A DNA stretch of 64,000 nucleotides from Spongiibacter marinus (GCF_016906995.1 NZ_JAFBBD010000004.1:248001-312000); one strand, 5' to 3'; shown: positions 1 through 10,580, numbered from the stretch's first letter. Program-made: numbers and translations. The notes: generated by a model not told the origin, from the sequence alone.

Positions 1-72
1 GCCGTCTCCTTCGTACGGCAACTTCAGTAAGCCCGCTAAATCAGCAAGGCGCAAAGACTTTTGCTCAGCCAT
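1..72 (-). CDS. lpxD: LpxD N-terminus (partial)
   Basis: Only the first 24 codons are in the window; the gene runs off the left edge. They read MAEQKSLRLADLAGLLKLP..., which resembles the N-terminal uridine-binding domain of UDP-3-O-acyl-glucosamine N-acyltransferase, the third lipid A enzyme. The ATG overlaps the stop of the skp homologue by one base (TAATG), so the two are probably translationally coupled. The order bamA-skp-lpxD is standard in gammaproteobacteria and carries most of the weight here, because the visible protein is too short for a firm call on its own. Confidence 0.8.
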   Translation of the reverse strand, partial: MAEQKSLRLADLAGLLKLPYEGDG

Positions 73-581
73 TATTTTGCCTGATTGAGCTTGTCGGCAA
101 CTTTAGCAGTAATGTTATATCCCGCATCGGCGTGCATTACCGCCTTAGCTGGCAGCAGTAAACCGATGTTTTCTTCTTTAATAATTTCGGGCAGCAGCTT
201 CTGAAGTTTGGGTCCAACTTCTTTCATGATGGTCTGCACTTCCTGCTGCTGTGCGGCTTCGATCTTACGAGCCAAGTGCTCGCCGTCAGAGCGCTTTGAA
301 TCAATCTGATTCTTGGCCAGTTGGCGCTGCTCCGCACTCATGATCTCAATATCTTTTTGCAGTTTTTGCACGAGCTTTTCGTAGTCCTTGCGCACCGTCT
401 CAAGCTCTGACAAGTTGTTTTTGAACTCTTTCTGATTGCGCAGGGCGTTCAAACGCTGCTTAGCAACATCAGTATTGAGAACCGCCGCTTCCAAATCAAA
501 AACCGCGATGCGTCCCTGAGCCAGGGCAACGGAACCCCACAGCATTGCTACCATTAAAACGGCAAATTTAACTACCTTCAT
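72..581 (-). CDS. skp: OmpH/Skp periplasmic chaperone
   Basis: This 169-residue protein has a clear Sec signal peptide (MKVVKFAVLMVAMLWGSVALAQG, cleavage near residue 21). The motif RIAVFDLEAAVLNT follows, and then a long charged alpha-helical region rich in K/E/Q (about residues 40-120). That is the layout of Skp, a trimeric jellyfish-shaped chaperone that holds unfolded outer-membrane proteins in the periplasm and delivers them to BamA. Length matches the family (about 160 residues). It sits 30 bp downstream of bamA and overlaps lpxD by one base, which is the conserved context. Confidence 0.95.
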   Translation of the reverse strand: MKVVKFAVLMVAMLWGSVALAQGRIAVFDLEAAVLNTDVAKQRLNALRNQKEFKNNLSELETVRKDYEKLVQKLQKDIEIMSAEQRQLAKNQIDSKRSDGEHLARKIEAAQQQEVQTIMKEVGPKLQKLLPEIIKEENIGLLLPAKAVMHADAGYNITAKVADKLNQAK

Positions 582-611
582 GTAACACTCCTAAACATTA
601 TTCTATGTAGG

Positions 612-3194
612 TTAAAAAGTCCGACCGAGAGAGAATTGGAATATTTCGGTCTCGTCAATTTTTTCGTCATTCAGCGCCCGGCCCAAGCTAAAGGTCAGCG
701 GGCCGAAACCTGTGATCCAGGTAACACCAAAGCCAGCAGAGTATCGCAGCTCGTCGACACTGGGAGACGAACAGTTGATCTGAGTAGAGCTACAGCTAGT
801 GCTGAATACATTACCCGCATCGAGGAACAAACCACTGCGAACGGAGCGCTGATCCTTCACGAATGGCAGTGGGAACAGCAATTCAATACTGCCTTCCATC
901 AGCACATTGCCGCCAAAGGGATCGGCTTCATCTCCCAGAGAGGATGCGGTATCTACCACCAACTGCCCGGTTGCCGGATCGAGCACGTAGGCGGCTTGAG
1001 CCGACAGCGCCGTCGCGTTCCCGTTACTGTCTATGGCTGTTGCCGCCTGCGAAATACGATAGACGTCAGCTGGCGAGCTGCGCGGCCCAAGTGTATTACT
1101 GCGGTATCCCCGAACCGAGCTGAAGCCCCCTGCATAAAAATGCTCATAGAAAGGCAATTTATCCAGGTTACCGTAGCCATCACCATATCCGAGCTCAGTC
1201 TTAAAGCGCAGCGTAAAACTATTGCTGATCGGCACGTACAACTGGCCGTTATAAGTGAGTCGGTAGTACTCCAGGTCTGAGCCTGGAATTGACGCTTGCA
1301 GCGACACAGACTGAGAGGCACCGCGCGTTGCCAACAGGCCCCGGTTCAATGTCGACTGGCGCCACGAAATGCCCGCGGTAAAGTTGCCAAACTCATCGCC
1401 GTATTCATCCAAGAAACCCGGCTCGTCACTTTCTGTTAAAGCGCCTGCAGGCAGGTTGGCAATATCCTCGAGCACTTCAGCAACCGTGTAACGACCAGTA
1501 CTGGGGTCGCGCGTGCTCACAAAGTAGTTATCCACGGCATCGAAAATACGAGGGCTGGTTTTAATCTCCTTCACCGCGCGGACGCCGGCTTCGATGGAAG
1601 TTAAGTTATAACCCAGCTCAAACCCTAAGCGCTCGGTTTCAGATATCGGGTAGCCAAAGTTAACGCTGGTGCCGTAAGTGTCGGTGGTATAACGGGCAAC
1701 GTTGACCTCTTCGAAGTCGGTGGCGCGGTAGAACACCGAGAAACCGCGACTAACACCATCTTCGGTAAAGTATGGGTCGAGATAATTAAAGCTGGCACTG
1801 GTCAGGAAGTCACTGCGTGACACGCCAAAGCCCACTTGTTTACCGGTACCCAGGAAGTTGTTCTGCTGGATATTCGCACTCAGCAACAGACCACTGTCTT
1901 GCGAGAAACCAACACTGGCACCCAAGCTACCGGAGCTCTGTTCTTCTACAGAGTAAGTCAGGTCAATCAGGTCATCGCTACCCGGCACTTCAAGGGTTTC
2001 GACTTTCGCCCCCTTAAAGTAGCCCAGGCGCTCCAGGCGAATACGCGACAATTCAATTTTGTCTGCCGATGCAGGGGCTGCTTCCATCTGACGCATTTCC
2101 CGGCGCAGTACTTCGTCGGCGGTGCGCTCATTGCCCTCGAAGCTGATCCGTCGAACGTAGGTGCGCTTACCCGGATCGATAAAGAATTTCAGGGCGACAG
2201 TGCCGGCGTCTTCATCAACCTCAGGAATACCGCGCACCTTTGCGAAGTTATAGCCTTCATTACCTAGGCGTTTGACAAGAAACTCTTCAGTGCTGGTAAC
2301 CAAGGCCTGCGAGAACACCTGGCCTTCCCGTACTAAAATAAAGCGCTTGAGGTCGTCCTCGGGAATGACCAAATCACCCGATAGCTCAGCGCCGCTGACG
2401 GTGTACTTATCACCCTCGGTTACATTGACGGTGATGTACACCGATTTACGGTCAGGGCTGATCGAGACTTGGATTGAGTCGGTGTTGAAGCGCAGATACC
2501 CGCGGTCAAGATAGTAGGAGTTGAGCGTTTCCAGGTCGCCTTTCAACTTTTCCCGCGCGTACTTGTCGCTGCTGCTGAAGAAGGAGAAGAAGCCACTGGG
2601 CTTTAACTCGAATTCGTCGAGCAGGGTTTCATCATCGTAAACACTGTTGCCGACAATATTGATGTGCTTGATCGACGCGGTACTGCCTTCATCGATATTG
2701 ATCGAGATCGACACCCGGTTGCGCGGCTCAGCCACCACATCGGTTTCAATACCGGCATCGTAACGACCCTGTGATACGTACTGACGGGTCAATTCCATTC
2801 GCATATTTTCAAGCGTTGCCCGCTTGAACACCTGGCCCTCGGCCAGACCAGCCCCTTTCAAACCGTCTAACAGGGCATCGGTTGCCAGAGCTTTGTTACC
2901 TTCGATATTAATTTTACTGATGGCGGGTCGCTCTGTTACCCGGACAACCAGAACGTCTTTGTCTACGCCGATCTGGATGTCATCGAAATTACCGGTAGCA
3001 AACAGCGCGCGGGACGACTGGGCAACGGCTTGCTGAGTGATCAGGTCACCAACATTGAGCGGCAACGCCGAAAACACCGTTTCGGCCGCAATACGTTGCA
3101 AACCCTCAACGCGGATATCGTTGATGCGCGTTTGCGCAGACACCAGCGGACTCGCCAAACAAAAAAACAATGCGTACAGGAAAAAGCGTTTCAT
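612..3194 (-). CDS. bamA: Outer-membrane protein assembly factor BamA
   Basis: The start is the ATG at 3194 (MKRFFLYALFFCLASPLVSAQ, a good signal peptide); an in-frame upstream extension to 3230 would bury the signal and is rejected. The 860-residue protein has five N-terminal POTRA domains (about residues 22-420; several begin with I-x-V/F-x-G-N). An Omp85 beta-barrel follows and ends in a C-terminal phenylalanine. The VRGY lid-loop motif is present in YAGGFSSVRGYRSNTLGP. It is the catalytic core of the Bam complex that inserts beta-barrel proteins in the outer membrane. The protein is some 50 residues longer than E. coli BamA, mostly from longer surface loops in the barrel, including one right after VRGY. 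Confidence 0.97.
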   Translation of the reverse strand: MKRFFLYALFFCLASPLVSAQTRINDIRVEGLQRIAAETVFSALPLNVGDLITQQAVAQSSRALFATGNFDDIQIGVDKDVLVVRVTERPAISKINIEGNKALATDALLDGLKGAGLAEGQVFKRATLENMRMELTRQYVSQGRYDAGIETDVVAEPRNRVSISINIDEGSTASIKHINIVGNSVYDDETLLDEFELKPSGFFSFFSSSDKYAREKLKGDLETLNSYYLDRGYLRFNTDSIQVSISPDRKSVYITVNVTEGDKYTVSGAELSGDLVIPEDDLKRFILVREGQVFSQALVTSTEEFLVKRLGNEGYNFAKVRGIPEVDEDAGTVALKFFIDPGKRTYVRRISFEGNERTADEVLRREMRQMEAAPASADKIELSRIRLERLGYFKGAKVETLEVPGSDDLIDLTYSVEEQSSGSLGASVGFSQDSGLLLSANIQQNNFLGTGKQVGFGVSRSDFLTSASFNYLDPYFTEDGVSRGFSVFYRATDFEEVNVARYTTDTYGTSVNFGYPISETERLGFELGYNLTSIEAGVRAVKEIKTSPRIFDAVDNYFVSTRDPSTGRYTVAEVLEDIANLPAGALTESDEPGFLDEYGDEFGNFTAGISWRQSTLNRGLLATRGASQSVSLQASIPGSDLEYYRLTYNGQLYVPISNSFTLRFKTELGYGDGYGNLDKLPFYEHFYAGGFSSVRGYRSNTLGPRSSPADVYRISQAATAIDSNGNATALSAQAAYVLDPATGQLVVDTASSLGDEADPFGGNVLMEGSIELLFPLPFVKDQRSVRSGLFLDAGNVFSTSCSSTQINCSSPSVDELRYSAGFGVTWITGFGPLTFSLGRALNDEKIDETEIFQFSLGRTF

Positions 3195-3278
3195 CAAAAA
3201 CCAGCAACCACGGCTAGGGCTCGGCACCAAAACGAGGGCGCAAGAGCACTGGGTAAAATATATCGCTAAACCCTAAAA

Positions 3279-4637
3279 TCAGAGGCGCAATACGTCGTTA
3301 TATAAAGCAAAAAACATGACACACACCACCAACGCCAAACCCAATTGGTTAGCCCATGCCTGCACTTGTTCCGTTACCGGGCGACCGATAATGCCCTCAA
3401 TCGCGGCATAGACAATATGTCCGCCATCAAGGATCGGAATTGGCAGCAAGTTCAATACTGCCAAACTGATACTCAGCAAGCCCAGAAAACTCAGCCACGA
3501 AAAAAAGCCGTACTGAGCGGAAGAGCCGGCCACTTTAGCAATCGTTATCGGGCCACTCAAGTTTTTCGGCGACAACAAGCCGGTGATCATTTTTTTTATC
3601 GATTCCAGCGTAAACACGCTCATGCGCCACGTCTTTTCGCTGGCAGCAACCAGGGCGGCCACGGGGCCGTAATCCACCTCACGGAGCATGCTCTCGGGCC
3701 ACTGCGGTGGTTTAACCCCTACCCCAGCAAAACCGACAGCCATGCCGTTGTCTTCAAGCTTTCTCTGCGGCGTCATCACAAGATCTAGCAAGCGGTTATC
3801 GCGTTTAACCCGCAGAGACAGCGCCTTATCGGGGCTGGCGCGAACAACTTGCACCCAATCCTGCCAGGTCGACACCGCCTTTCCGTCGGACTCAACGATG
3901 ATGTCGCCCTCCTGCAAACCCGCTCGCTGTGCGGCTCCGCCCGCGACCAGCTCACCAATTTCAGGCACTAATTCAGGCACAAACAGTGTCACGCCCAACT
4001 CGTCCAGAGGGCGCGGCTCTTCCAGGCCTTGCATCCACTTGTCGATCTGAACCCGGTTTTCGTAGCGCAGACTCGAGCCCGCAGTTCTCACGCTGATACT
4101 GAGTTCGCCGCTCTCGCCAATGCGCTCCAGCAACTGCATTTGCAGCGTTTCCCACGTAGGGGTCTCCACGCCATCGACAGCGACAATTTCCTGACCTTCA
4201 ATGAGACCTGCCTGCTCAGCCAGCGAACCGGGGGCAACGTGGTCAATGACCGGCGCAACGCCGCTAACGCCATTGAGAAAAACCAGCCAGTATACAAATA
4301 TGGCCAGTACAAAATTCGCTAAGGGGCCGGCAGCGGCAATCGCAATGCGCTTCATCGGCGTTGCCCGGTTAAAGGCCATGTGGCGCTGGTCTTCGGGAAC
4401 CTCGCCCTCGCGCTCGTCCAACATTTTTACATAGCCACCCAGCGGAATTCCCGCTACGGCGTACTCCGTGCCCAACTTGTCGCGCCAACTGAGCAGCGGC
4501 TTGCCAAAGCCCACAGAAAAACGCAGCACTTTGACACCGCAGCGACGTGCCACCCAGAAATGACCAAACTCGTGAATTGACACCAGGATACCCAGCGTCA
4601 GTACCGTGATGAATATCGTTTGCAGAAGTCCCAGCAC
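3279..4637 (-). CDS. rseP: Site-2 intramembrane metalloprotease RseP
   Basis: This 452-residue S2P protease has the zinc motif HEFGH at residues 22-26 in the first membrane helix. Two PDZ domains lie in the middle (GxxAEQAGLxEGQ and GAAQRAGLQEGD repeats). The second zinc-ligand motif LLPIPILDGGH is near residue 400. In the family it cleaves the anti-sigma factor RseA after DegS, releasing sigma-E, and removes signal-peptide remnants. The start is a GTG at 4637 with GAGGT 8 nt upstream. It lies 11 bp downstream of dxr and upstream of bamA, the usual order. Confidence 0.96.
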   Translation of the reverse strand: MLGLLQTIFITVLTLGILVSIHEFGHFWVARRCGVKVLRFSVGFGKPLLSWRDKLGTEYAVAGIPLGGYVKMLDEREGEVPEDQRHMAFNRATPMKRIAIAAAGPLANFVLAIFVYWLVFLNGVSGVAPVIDHVAPGSLAEQAGLIEGQEIVAVDGVETPTWETLQMQLLERIGESGELSISVRTAGSSLRYENRVQIDKWMQGLEEPRPLDELGVTLFVPELVPEIGELVAGGAAQRAGLQEGDIIVESDGKAVSTWQDWVQVVRASPDKALSLRVKRDNRLLDLVMTPQRKLEDNGMAVGFAGVGVKPPQWPESMLREVDYGPVAALVAASEKTWRMSVFTLESIKKMITGLLSPKNLSGPITIAKVAGSSAQYGFFSWLSFLGLLSISLAVLNLLPIPILDGGHIVYAAIEGIIGRPVTEQVQAWANQLGLALVVCVMFFALYNDVLRL

Positions 4638-4648
4638 GGCCAGCTACC

Positions 4649-5824
4649 TCAAAATCCAAATTCGCGAACGAGAGACCGCGCGCGCTCACGCGCCTGAAGG
4701 TCCGCAGCTTGGACATCGCCCAGCGTCAGCGGTTCAACATTTTCAACGTCAGCCATCACGCGCTCCAGCAGTGTCGGTATCGCGGTGAACGGCAATTGCT
4801 CGGCCAAAAACGCCTCGACAGCAATTTCATTCGCTGCATTCAAACTGGCGCTGGCACTGCCGCCAAGCTCTGCGGCCTCTCTTGCCAGACGCAAACAGGG
4901 GAAACGCTGCTCATCCGGGGCCTCAAAATCCAGCCGCGCCTGCACAATCAAATCCAGAGAGGCAACGCCGGATTCCATGCGCTTAGGCCAAGCAAGGGCA
5001 TGGGCGATCGGCGTGCGCATATCGGGCTGGCCCATTTGCGCCAGCACGGAGCCATCGACATATTCCACCATCGAGTGAATAACGCTTTGCGGATGAACCA
5101 CCACGTCGATGCGCTCCGGGGGGCAGTGGAACAACCAGCACGCCTCGATAAGCTCGAGCCCTTTGTTCATCATAGTGGCAGAGTCGACGGAGATCTTTCG
5201 CCCCATGGACCAATTCGGATGGGCGCAGGCCTCATCGGGCGTCACCGACGCCAAACTCTCTACCGAGCGCTGCCGGAAGGGCCCGCCGGAGCCGGTCAGC
5301 AAAATACGTCGCACCCCCTGCGCATCGAGGCCTTGGCGATGCACGCCGGGCATACATTGAAAGATGGCATTGTGCTCACTGTCGATGGGCAACAGCGTCG
5401 AACCGCTGCGCTCAACCGCATCCATGAACAGCTGGCCCGCCATAACCAATGACTCTTTATTGGCCAGCAGCACTTTAGCCCCCGCCTCAACAGCCGACAA
5501 TGTAGGCAGCAGACCGGCCGCCCCCACTATCGCCGCCATCACCGTATCAGCCTCAGCGGCAACTTTGCAGAGCCCCGCCTCGCCTGCAAGCACCTCAGAT
5601 TCACTGCCGGCCTGGCGCAACTGCGTCTCCAGCTGTTCAGCGCTAGACTCATCGCGCAGCACCACATAGCGAGGCTGGTGAGCCAACGCCTGCTGCAGGA
5701 TTGCTTCTACGCTGCTATTTGCGGTGATGGCATAAAGCTCGAAGGTGTCGTGATGACGCGACAGCACATCCAAGGTGCTGACGCCGATAGAGCCGGTAGA
5801 CCCCAATACCGTCACGCGCTCCAT
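4649..5824 (-). CDS. dxr: 1-deoxy-D-xylulose-5-phosphate reductoisomerase
   Basis: This 391-residue protein is of normal length. It begins [20 protein letters not shown], the NADPH-binding GSTGSIG motif. It contains the metal and substrate motifs [12 protein letters not shown] and [15 protein letters not shown] typical of IspC/Dxr. It converts DXP to 2-C-methyl-D-erythritol 4-phosphate, the first committed step of the MEP isoprenoid pathway, in the cytoplasm. This supplies precursors for the UppS product encoded two genes upstream. The ATG overlaps the cdsA stop by one base (TAATG). Confidence 0.97.
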   Translation of the reverse strand: MERVTVLGSTGSIGVSTLDVLSRHHDTFELYAITANSSVEAILQQALAHQPRYVVLRDESSAEQLETQLRQAGSESEVLAGEAGLCKVAAEADTVMAAIVGAAGLLPTLSAVEAGAKVLLANKESLVMAGQLFMDAVERSGSTLLPIDSEHNAIFQCMPGVHRQGLDAQGVRRILLTGSGGPFRQRSVESLASVTPDEACAHPNWSMGRKISVDSATMMNKGLELIEACWLFHCPPERIDVVVHPQSVIHSMVEYVDGSVLAQMGQPDMRTPIAHALAWPKRMESGVASLDLIVQARLDFEAPDEQRFPCLRLAREAAELGGSASASLNAANEIAVEAFLAEQLPFTAIPTLLERVMADVENVEPLTLGDVQAADLQARERARSLVREFGF

Positions 5825-6660
5825 TACTGCCAGCCCACCGACATCAATCCCAGGGCAAATACCGGCGATGCCGCCGTTAAACTGTCAACGCGATCCATTA
5901 CGCCGCCGTGCCCCGGCAACAACTGACTACTATCTTTAATACCGCGGTGCCGCTTAACCATGCTTTCTAACAGGTCGCCCAGCACCGAAGCCAATGAAGT
6001 GATTGCGGCCAACACCAGCATGGCTGGCAAGCTCACGGGCATGCCGCCGGGCCAGAAGTACCAGAGCGCAGCCATGAACGACACGCTACACGCCAAACCG
6101 CCCCAGAACCCGGCCCAGGATTTACCCGGGCTGACCGCCGGCGCCAATTTCGCTTTGCCAAAGCGGCGACCAAAGAAATAGGCCCCAATGTCGGCGATGG
6201 CAACCAAGGCCACCAGCATTAGCAACAGCCAGGCCCCATTGGGAAGGTTACGCAGGTAGCTCAACGCCAGCCACGTTGGCAGCAGTACCGCCACCCCCAT
6301 AACGATGCGAACCGGCCGAGAACCCCACAAGCCAGCACTCACCGGATAACCTTTCACCCAGAGCAACGCGACCGCCCACCATACACAAGCCGCGACAAAC
6401 AGCTCCTGTAACGCTGCCGTCGACCAGGAGGCAACATCGCCCATTAGCGCGTACACACTGGCGATAAGAGCACCGATGGCCAGGACATAGGCCAGTCTTG
6501 CCACCTGGGGCCGCAGGTCGCTGAGGTCAGCCCACTCCCACGCGGCCACCAGCACAATGCCAGCGAACAGTAACGACAGTTGGCCCGCCGACAGAAAGGC
6601 CATGGCAGCAAGTAGCGCAGCCACAATCACGACGGCGGTAATAATCCGCTGCTTAAGCAT
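5824..6660 (-). CDS. cdsA: Phosphatidate cytidylyltransferase
   Basis: This 278-residue polytopic membrane protein has about seven hydrophobic segments. The C-terminal CDP-alcohol cytidylyltransferase signature is present as [25 protein letters not shown], with the KD, PGHGG and DRxD elements intact. It makes CDP-diacylglycerol from phosphatidate and CTP, the branch point for all phospholipids. It is flanked by uppS (20 bp upstream) and dxr (1-bp overlap), as in other gammaproteobacteria. Confidence 0.96.
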   Translation of the reverse strand: MLKQRIITAVVIVAALLAAMAFLSAGQLSLLFAGIVLVAAWEWADLSDLRPQVARLAYVLAIGALIASVYALMGDVASWSTAALQELFVAACVWWAVALLWVKGYPVSAGLWGSRPVRIVMGVAVLLPTWLALSYLRNLPNGAWLLLMLVALVAIADIGAYFFGRRFGKAKLAPAVSPGKSWAGFWGGLACSVSFMAALWYFWPGGMPVSLPAMLVLAAITSLASVLGDLLESMVKRHRGIKDSSQLLPGHGGVMDRVDSLTAASPVFALGLMSVGWQ

Positions 6661-6680
6661 AAGGGGGTAATCTCCGGTGT

Positions 6681-7439
6681 CTATTCGCCGTTGTCATTAT
6701 CATTATCGCGGCCCCCGAAGCGGCGCTCACGGCTGGCATAGGCATCTAGCGCCCTATGCAATTCCGTTTCATCAAAATCTGGCCACAGGCAATCGCAAAA
6801 ATAAAACTCGCTGTAGGCAAGCTGCCAAAGCATAAAATTACTAATGCGCTGCTCACCGGCGGTGCGTATGCACAAATCCGGCTTGGGCAGGTCAGCCAGG
6901 GCCGTGTGTTGATCAAACAAAGTAATATCGATGTCGTCAACGCGCAACTGCCCGTCTTCAACTTTCTGAGCAAGCTCGCGTGCGGCGCTGACAATATCCC
7001 ACTGGCCGCCGTAATCCACAGCGATCACCAGAGTCGTTTCAGTGTTAAAGCGCGTGAGCTGCTCGCTGTAATCCATCTGCTTGCGCAAGCCAGCGGAGAA
7101 GCGGCCCCGCTCACCGATGAAGCGCATTCGCACACCATCTTCGTGGAGCTTTTTGGTCTCGCTATCCAGATAACTGGCAAACAGCCGCATCAAAGCCTGG
7201 ACTTCCATGCTCGGACGCTGCCAATTTTCGCTGGAGAACGCGAACAGCGTAATCACCTTCACGCCGCGCTCGCGACTGCATTTAAGCAGCCCGCGAATCA
7301 CTTCCACACCGGCGCGATGTCCGCCTGCCGCTTTGAGCCCGCGCTTTTTCGCCCAGCGATTATTGCCATCCATAATGATGGCAACATGCCGAGGCGCCGC
7401 GGAAGGTTCTGAGCCTCGATGGGCCATATCAACTGCCAT
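6681..7439 (-). CDS. uppS: Isoprenyl transferase (undecaprenyl-PP synthase)
   Basis: This 252-residue cis-prenyltransferase has the catalytic motif IIMDGNNRWAKKRG (Asp24), the ITLFAFSSENWQRP segment and the C-terminal LCIRTAGEQRISNFMLWQ motif. It condenses isopentenyl-PP onto farnesyl-PP to give the C55 lipid carrier for peptidoglycan and O-antigen. It lies between cdsA and frr, 20 bp each side. A short basic N-terminal extension precedes the conserved core; the start at 7439 is plausible but not proven. Confidence 0.96.
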   Translation of the reverse strand: MAVDMAHRGSEPSAAPRHVAIIMDGNNRWAKKRGLKAAGGHRAGVEVIRGLLKCSRERGVKVITLFAFSSENWQRPSMEVQALMRLFASYLDSETKKLHEDGVRMRFIGERGRFSAGLRKQMDYSEQLTRFNTETTLVIAVDYGGQWDIVSAARELAQKVEDGQLRVDDIDITLFDQHTALADLPKPDLCIRTAGEQRISNFMLWQLAYSEFYFCDCLWPDFDETELHRALDAYASRERRFGGRDNDNDNGE

Positions 7440-7459
7440 GAAAACTGCTTCTTAGTCGA

Positions 7460-8017
7460 TCAAATTTCCATTAGATCGCTTTCTTTCACCGCGAGCGCTT
7501 TATCAACCTCTGCGACGTATTTATCAGTGATTTTTTGCACGTCATCCTGAGCGCGACGTTCTTCGTCTTCACTGATCTCTTTCTCTTTCAGCAGCTCTTT
7601 AATATCCGCCAACACGTCGCGGCGCGCATTGCGCACAGAAACCCGCGCGCGCTCGGCCTCTTGGCGAGCCTGCTTGATGTAGCCCTTACGGGTCTCCTCC
7701 GTCAGAGCGGGCATTGGAATACGAATAACCGCACCGGCGGTGCTGGGGTTCAAGCCGAGGTCCGACTTCATGATGGCCTTCTCAACATCGGGCACCACGT
7801 TTTTTTCCCAGGGCGTAACCGTGAGCGTTCGGGCATCTTCAACACCGATATTTGCCAGCTGCGAAAGCGGCGTTTCGGCACCGTAGTAAGAGACGCGAAT
7901 ATTATCCAACAGACTTGGGTGCGCGCGCCCAGTACGAATTTTATTAAAATTGCCACCTAGCGCCTCAATGGCCTTTGCCATGCGCTCTTCGGCATCTTGC
8001 TTGAGTTCGTCTATCAC
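7460..8017 (-). CDS. frr: Ribosome-recycling factor
   Basis: The open frame extends far upstream, but the natural start is a GTG at 8017 preceded by a GAGGAG Shine-Dalgarno. This gives exactly 185 residues, the family length, and removes a basic non-conserved stretch that overlaps pyrH. Family motifs include [23 protein letters not shown] and the C-terminal [18 protein letters not shown] with EF-G splits post-termination ribosomes. It follows pyrH, the conserved order in nearly all bacteria. Confidence 0.96.
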   Translation of the reverse strand: MIDELKQDAEERMAKAIEALGGNFNKIRTGRAHPSLLDNIRVSYYGAETPLSQLANIGVEDARTLTVTPWEKNVVPDVEKAIMKSDLGLNPSTAGAVIRIPMPALTEETRKGYIKQARQEAERARVSVRNARRDVLADIKELLKEKEISEDEERRAQDDVQKITDKYVAEVDKALAVKESDLMEI

Positions 8018-8046
8018 TTTTTCTCTCCTCAATTGGCACCGCGGCA

Positions 8047-8778
8047 CTAGCCCGCTGATACCAAAGTTCCCTCGTTGCCACCGACCACAATATTTAACAG
8101 CGCACCCTGCTGCTCCATGGCGAAGACGCGCAGCGGCATCTCGTGGTCGCGACACAGACAAATCGCCGTGAGATCCATGACCTCTAACTTCTTGTCCAAT
8201 ACCTCATCGTAACTCAAATGGTCGTATTTCTTAGCATCCGGATCAATCATTGGGTCCGCGCTGTACACGCCATCCACTTTAGTGGCTTTAAGCACCAGAT
8301 CCGCATCGACCTCAATACCCCGCAGGCACGCTGCAGAATCGGTCGTGAAAAAGGGGTTACCTGTACCCGCGGCAAAAATCACCACCTCGCCGCGACTCAG
8401 CGCGCGGATGGCCTTGCGGCGATCATAGTGGTCAACCACGCCGCTCATCGGGATCGCCGACATCACTGACGACTTGATATTACTGCGCTCGAGCGCGTCG
8501 CGCATGGCCAGTGCATTCATTAAGGTGGCCAGCATACCCATGTGGTCGCCGGTTACACGATCCAGGCCTGCCGTTTGTAGTGCTGCACCACGGAATAGAT
8601 TGCCGCCACCGACAACCAGGCCAACTTGTACACCAATACCGACGAGCTGCCCCACTTCCAGTGCCATGCGATCGAGCACCTTGGGGTCAATGCCAAAACC
8701 GAGCTGCCCCATCAGGGCCTCACCACTCAGCTTAAGAAGAATGCGCTTATATTTTTTGTCCCGACTTTGAGTGGACAT
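8047..8778 (-). CDS. pyrH: UMP kinase
   Basis: This 243-residue amino-acid-kinase-fold protein begins at [14 protein letters not shown] and contains [13 protein letters not shown] and [16 protein letters not shown], all diagnostic for bacterial UMP kinase. It phosphorylates UMP to UDP in the cytoplasm and is usually inhibited by UTP and activated by GTP. It lies between tsf and frr, with a strong terminator in the gap on the tsf side, so it may have its own promoter within the roughly 80 bp before its ATG. Confidence 0.97.
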   Translation of the reverse strand: MSTQSRDKKYKRILLKLSGEALMGQLGFGIDPKVLDRMALEVGQLVGIGVQVGLVVGGGNLFRGAALQTAGLDRVTGDHMGMLATLMNALAMRDALERSNIKSSVMSAIPMSGVVDHYDRRKAIRALSRGEVVIFAAGTGNPFFTTDSAACLRGIEVDADLVLKATKVDGVYSADPMIDPDAKKYDHLSYDEVLDKKLEVMDLTAICLCRDHEMPLRVFAMEQQGALLNIVVGGNEGTLVSAG

Positions 8779-8828
8779 ATTTCACCCCTGCAAATCAACT
8801 TACCGCACACACTTTAATCATCGCATAG

Positions 8829-8851
8829 AAAAACGGGGCCTTGAGGCCCCG
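8829..8851 (-). terminator. Rho-independent terminator after tsf
   Basis: On the minus strand a perfect 7-bp GC stem (CGGGGCC/GGCCCCG, TCAA loop) is followed directly by TTTTT, just after the tsf stop codon. It separates rpsB-tsf from pyrH-frr, although some read-through is likely given the conserved gene order. Confidence 0.85.
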
Positions 8852-8861
8852 CTTCCGCGAC

Positions 8862-9725
8862 TCAGCCCTTGAGCTGTGCAGCCACTTCGGCTGCGAAGTC
8901 GACTTCTTCTTTTTCGATGCCCTCACCCACTTCGAAACGAATGTAGGTTTGAATATCGGCACCGGCATTCTTCAGCAACTTGCCCACTGTCTGCTCAGGG
9001 TCTTTAACAAAAGCCTGATCAACCAGAGCATTCTCCGACAGGAACTTGCGGATACGACCTTCAATCATCTTCTCGATGATCTCAGCTGGCTTGCCACTCT
9101 CCTGCGCTTGCGCAGTGAAGATTTCACGCTCTTTGGCAACTTCTTCTTCGGGCATATCGCTTTGCTTGGCAACACGGGGGTTTACTGCAGCCACGTGCAT
9201 GGCAACGTCGCGCGCCAATTCAGCATCACCACCTTTCAGGGCCACCAACACGGCAATGCGGTTGTTAGAGTGAACATAGCTGTCCACAACACCTGCTTCA
9301 GCGCTGAGCACCTGGATGCGGCGAACCGAGATGTTTTCACCAATTTTTTGTACCAGCGCTTCACGAGCAACTTCCAGCTCACCCGCCATCAGCGCAGCCA
9401 CGTCGTCCTGCTTTTCAGCAAAGGCTTTGTTAGCAACCAAGTCAACAAAGCTCAAGAAGCCTTCATCGCGAGCCACAAAGTCGGTCTCACTGTTCACTTC
9501 CACAACCACGGCATAGCTACCGTCTTCGGCTACTTTGGTTGCAACAACACCGTCAGCAGCGGTACGACCGGCCTTCTTAGCCGCCTTCATACCACTTGAC
9601 TTACGCAGCTCTTCAATCGCCAGTTCGATGTCACCATTGGCTTCATTAAGTGCTTTTTTGCACTCCATCATGCCAAGACCAGTGCGCTCGCGAAGCTCTT
9701 TAACCATTGCTGCTGAAACAGCCAT
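8862..9725 (-). CDS. tsf: Translation elongation factor Ts
   Basis: The start is the ATG at 9725 ([26 protein letters not shown]), preceded by an AGAGGA Shine-Dalgarno; an upstream in-frame extension lacks conservation. The 287-residue protein has the UBA-like N-terminus and the [10 protein letters not shown] motif of the core domain that contacts EF-Tu. It is the GDP/GTP exchange factor for EF-Tu. It is downstream of rpsB with a hairpin between them that may set the S2:EF-Ts ratio. Confidence 0.97.
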   Translation of the reverse strand: MAVSAAMVKELRERTGLGMMECKKALNEANGDIELAIEELRKSSGMKAAKKAGRTAADGVVATKVAEDGSYAVVVEVNSETDFVARDEGFLSFVDLVANKAFAEKQDDVAALMAGELEVAREALVQKIGENISVRRIQVLSAEAGVVDSYVHSNNRIAVLVALKGGDAELARDVAMHVAAVNPRVAKQSDMPEEEVAKEREIFTAQAQESGKPAEIIEKMIEGRIRKFLSENALVDQAFVKDPEQTVGKLLKNAGADIQTYIRFEVGEGIEKEEVDFAAEVAAQLKG

Positions 9726-9788
9726 CTTAAAATCCTCTTGTTTGGGCTTGATTTCGGCCCACCCTGCGGGCCTGCTCAATAAATATCC

Positions 9789-9814
9789 AAAAAAAGGGGG
9801 CCTTGCCCCCTTTT
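9789..9814 (-). terminator. Intergenic terminator/attenuator rpsB-tsf
   Basis: On the minus strand a 10-bp stem (AAAAGGGGGC/GCCCCCTTTT, 3-nt loop) is followed by a run of T residues, between the rpsB stop and the tsf start. It has the form of an intrinsic terminator, and partial termination here would reduce tsf relative to rpsB. The structure is seen in the sequence; its efficiency is inferred. Confidence 0.75.
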
Positions 9815-9833
9815 ACGCGATTACACAGGCCAA

Positions 9834-10580
9834 TTACTCGGCCGCTGCGTCGCCTTCTTCCTGCGCTACTTCAACAAATTCGTCGGCAGCAACTGCGGCG
9901 TTAGCGCCAGCATTGATGATCACATCAGCTACAGCAGTAACGTAAAGCTTGATCGCACGGATCGCATCATCGTTACCGGGGATTACGTAATCAACGCCAT
10001 CGGGGTTGCTGTTCGTATCCACGATGCCAAATACCGGAATACCCAGCTTGTTAGCTTCTTGGATAGCGATGCGCTCGTGGTCAACGTCGATAACAAACAG
10101 CGCATCAGGCAGGCCTGACATTTCTTTGATACCACCGATGGAGCGCTCAAGCTTCTCCATGTCGCGGTGACGCATCAGGGCTTCTTTCTTGGTCAGCTTG
10201 TCAAAAGTACCGTCCTGAGCCTGAGTTTCCAGCTCACGCAGACGACGAACAGACTGACGGATAGTTTTGTAGTTTGTCAGCATACCGCCCAACCAGCGGT
10301 GGCTCACATAGGGCATACCGGCACGGCTAGCTTGCTCGGCAATAATTTTACCGGCAGCGCGCTTCGTTCCAACAAACAGCACCTTGTTTTTGTTCGCGCC
10401 CAGCTTAGCCAGCGCGTCCAAGGCATTGTTCATCGCAGGAACAGTGTGCTCGAGGTTGATGATATGAATTTTGTTGCGGGCACCGAAGATGAAGGGTGCC
10501 ATTTTGGGGTTCCAGTAACGCGTCTGGTGACCGAAGTGAACGCCGGCTTGCAGCATTTCACGCATGCTTACATGAGACAT
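9834..10580 (-). CDS. rpsB: 30S ribosomal protein S2
   Basis: This 248-residue protein begins [27 protein letters not shown]. It contains the S2 signatures [28 protein letters not shown] and [25 protein letters not shown]. It binds the head of the 30S subunit and recruits S1. A long leader upstream (see separate entry) probably mediates S2 feedback. Divergent from map. Confidence 0.98.
   Translation of the reverse strand: MSHVSMREMLQAGVHFGHQTRYWNPKMAPFIFGARNKIHIINLEHTVPAMNNALDALAKLGANKNKVLFVGTKRAAGKIIAEQASRAGMPYVSHRWLGGMLTNYKTIRQSVRRLRELETQAQDGTFDKLTKKEALMRHRDMEKLERSIGGIKEMSGLPDALFVIDVDHERIAIQEANKLGIPVFGIVDTNSNPDGVDYVIPGNDDAIRAIKLYVTAVADVIINAGANAAVAADEFVEVAQEEGDAAAE

Noticed and set aside
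3195-3230. Twelve-codon N-terminal extension of BamA
   Set aside because: It would place residues before a perfect signal peptide; the ATG at 3194 is the natural start.
4709-5452. Large plus-strand open frame antisense to dxr
   Set aside because: The minus strand encodes a full and conserved Dxr; the antisense frame has no domain and is a product of high GC codon bias.
8018-8161. N-terminal extension of Frr
   Set aside because: It overlaps pyrH out of frame; the GTG at 8017 has a strong ribosome-binding site and gives exactly 185 residues.
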